From assembly GCF_020386615.1 (NCBI RefSeq), contig NZ_CP077769.1:3224001-3288000 (forward strand): a stretch of 64,000 nt of DNA. The letters run 5' to 3'. Each line of letters starts with the position of its first letter. Position 1 is the first letter of the stretch. Position numbers and translations under genes: made by a program. Origin of the DNA: Chitinophaga pendula. GTDB taxonomy: Bacteria; Bacteroidota; Bacteroidia; Chitinophagales; Chitinophagaceae. Positions 62,949-64,000 of the stretch are shown here, piece by piece. The notes beneath the pieces were generated by a model, which ran no database searches, had not been told where the DNA came from, and saw only the letters and a program-made list of their open reading frames with translations.

Positions 62949-64000
62949 TCAGCTGTTTACCATCAATGCGGTCCTTTCCAGTAATTGGGCTGCTCCTTCC
63001 ATAATATTAATCCCTATTTTATCCACGTGCCTGTTTCTCCAGTTCTCCAGTTCTGTTCCTTTTACCCATTGATTAAAAGCCCCCAATGCAGATCCGGTGT
63101 GTATCTGGAAGTTGACTTTATTTTCGATATTTCCTTCGAAGGCCAGCCTATTGGTATGGCCGAAATACCAGCGAAATACCAATGCCATTTTATTCTTTGG
63201 AAGTTGTTCTGCCTTGGTTATCTCAGCTGCGGCGCCAACGGACCTGAAGTATATCTTTACCTCTTCCCATATTTCTGCTATTGTCTTATTAAAATAATTT
63301 CTCTCCAGCTGAACGATCGTTTTCTCGGGTATTTCTTCCAAGGCGTTATATTGATTGTATAATGCGTATAGTTTATTAGCTCTTGCGGCGAAGAGTACTC
63401 CTTTTTTCAGTACCTGTACTTTAGCGCCGATCTCGAACATATCGCCGGCTGGTGCGTAGTCTGTATCCTGTACGTTGATATCCTGCAGGAGATCTTTTAC
63501 GGTATCGCTGGTGCCCGCCTCTACGGTACATTGGTTGATAGAACCTGTGAGGATAAAATCGGCGCCCATGACATATGCACAGGTGGCGGCCTGCGGAGTA
63601 CCTATTCCCCCACCTAATCCGATACGTATCTTTTTGCCATAAGCGAAAGCGGTGGTTACTTCCTGGCGCAAGCTCTGAATTGCCGGCAACAAGACTGTTG
63701 CGATGCCTCTATCTGTATGTCCTCCGGAATCGGCTTCTACGCATATATCGTAGCTCATGGGGACTTCCTTTGACAAGGCGGCCTGCTCTGCGGTGATAAG
63801 GTTTTCTTCCAGCAGTAGTCGTATTATTTTTTCGGGGGCCGGGCGCATAAATATTTCGGCTACCTCTGGCCGGGATATCTTCGCGAGTATCCGGTGCTGA
63901 CAAATTATTTGTCCATCTGCTCCTTTCTTCAGTCCTTTTGCGCGATAGTATACTAATGCAGGTGTCATTTGCATAAAGGCAGACGCTTCGATGTTTTTCA
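62949..64000 (-). CDS. PfaD-family trans-acting enoylreductase (5' end outside the window)
   Basis: The frame stays open to the window edge, and the residues before the ATG at 63974 ([13 protein letters not shown]) continue the PfaD motif (VEASAFM-x-LTP-x-V-x-YR), so that ATG is internal and the gene is truncated. About 350 residues are visible. [31 protein letters not shown] and [19 protein letters not shown] are typical of the FMN-dependent, TIM-barrel ER proteins that work in trans in PUFA and trans-AT polyketide synthases. It should reduce enoyl intermediates on a polyketide synthase that is not in the window. It is the first visible gene of the ER, AT, PksB-like operon. Confidence 0.9.
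   Translation of the reverse strand, partial: KNIEASAFMQMTPALVYYRAKGLKKGADGQIICQHRILAKISRPEVAEIFMRPAPEKIIRLLLEENLITAEQAALSKEVPMSYDICVEADSGGHTDRGIATVLLPAIQSLRQEVTTAFAYGKKIRIGLGGGIGTPQAATCAYVMGADFILTGSINQCTVEAGTSDTVKDLLQDINVQDTDYAPAGDMFEIGAKVQVLKKGVLFAARANKLYALYNQYNALEEIPEKTIVQLERNYFNKTIAEIWEEVKIYFRSVGAAAEITKAEQLPKNKMALVFRWYFGHTNRLAFEGNIENKVNFQIHTGSALGAFNQWVKGTELENWRNRHVDKIGINIMEGAAQLLERTALMVNS

Overview
The window reads as part of a Bacteroidota chromosome, most likely Chitinophaga or a close relative. The grounds are two TonB-dependent receptors, OmpA-, LytS/LytTR- and CobN/HmuS-type genes of Bacteroidota character, AT-rich promoters with TAnnTTTG boxes, and little sign of Shine-Dalgarno sequences. 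The genus is an inference. Both ends cut through a gene: the C-terminus of a GH38-like alpha-mannosidase at the left and a PfaD-type enoylreductase at the right. I saw no tRNA, rRNA, CRISPR array or insertion sequence.

Left flank (1-11.3 kb): ordinary chromosomal genes. These are an HAD phosphatase overlapping an AlkC-type DNA glycosylase, a TonB-dependent receptor, a LytS/LytTR two-component pair, an Lrp/AsnC regulator divergent from a histidine decarboxylase-like enzyme, an SDR oxidoreductase, a GNAT acetyltransferase and an OmpA-family protein ending at a bidirectional hairpin terminator.

Centre (11.3-45.6 kb, minus strand): a two-gene lipopeptide assembly line, 8507 aa followed after 12 bp by 2911 aa. 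The order is FAAL-ACP-KS-AT-ACP-aminotransferase, then seven amino-acid modules with epimerases in modules 2, 3 and 6, then a thioesterase. This is module for module the layout of iturin/mycosubtilin synthetases of Bacillus, but with different adenylation codes, a cis-acting AT, a fused MycA+MycB-like first protein and a TubC-type docking junction. My reading of the product is a cyclic beta-amino-fatty-acid heptapeptide: X1, D-Leu, D-Dab, Thr, Ile/Val, D-aromatic, Asp. The 780-bp leader upstream carries three consecutive hairpins. No exporter, PPTase, MbtH protein or Dab-synthesis gene is present in the window.

Right flank (46.4-61.3 kb): a YjbQ-family gene; an unrecognised three-gene operon (membrane-anchored actin/Ppx-fold protein and two coiled-coil proteins) transcribed away from an OmpR/histidine kinase pair whose kinase has a very short extracytoplasmic loop; and a heme-uptake-like operon (TonB receptor, ExbB/MotA-TolQ protein, DUF2149, membrane-anchored CobN-like protein, exported Dabb protein). 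A GNAT and an alpha/beta-hydrolase lipoprotein follow.

Right edge (61.3-64 kb, minus strand): PfaD-type ER, a stand-alone AT-like protein and a PksB/BaeB-like metallo-hydrolase in one tight operon. This is the accessory gene set of a trans-AT polyketide cluster, whose megasynthases should lie beyond the window.
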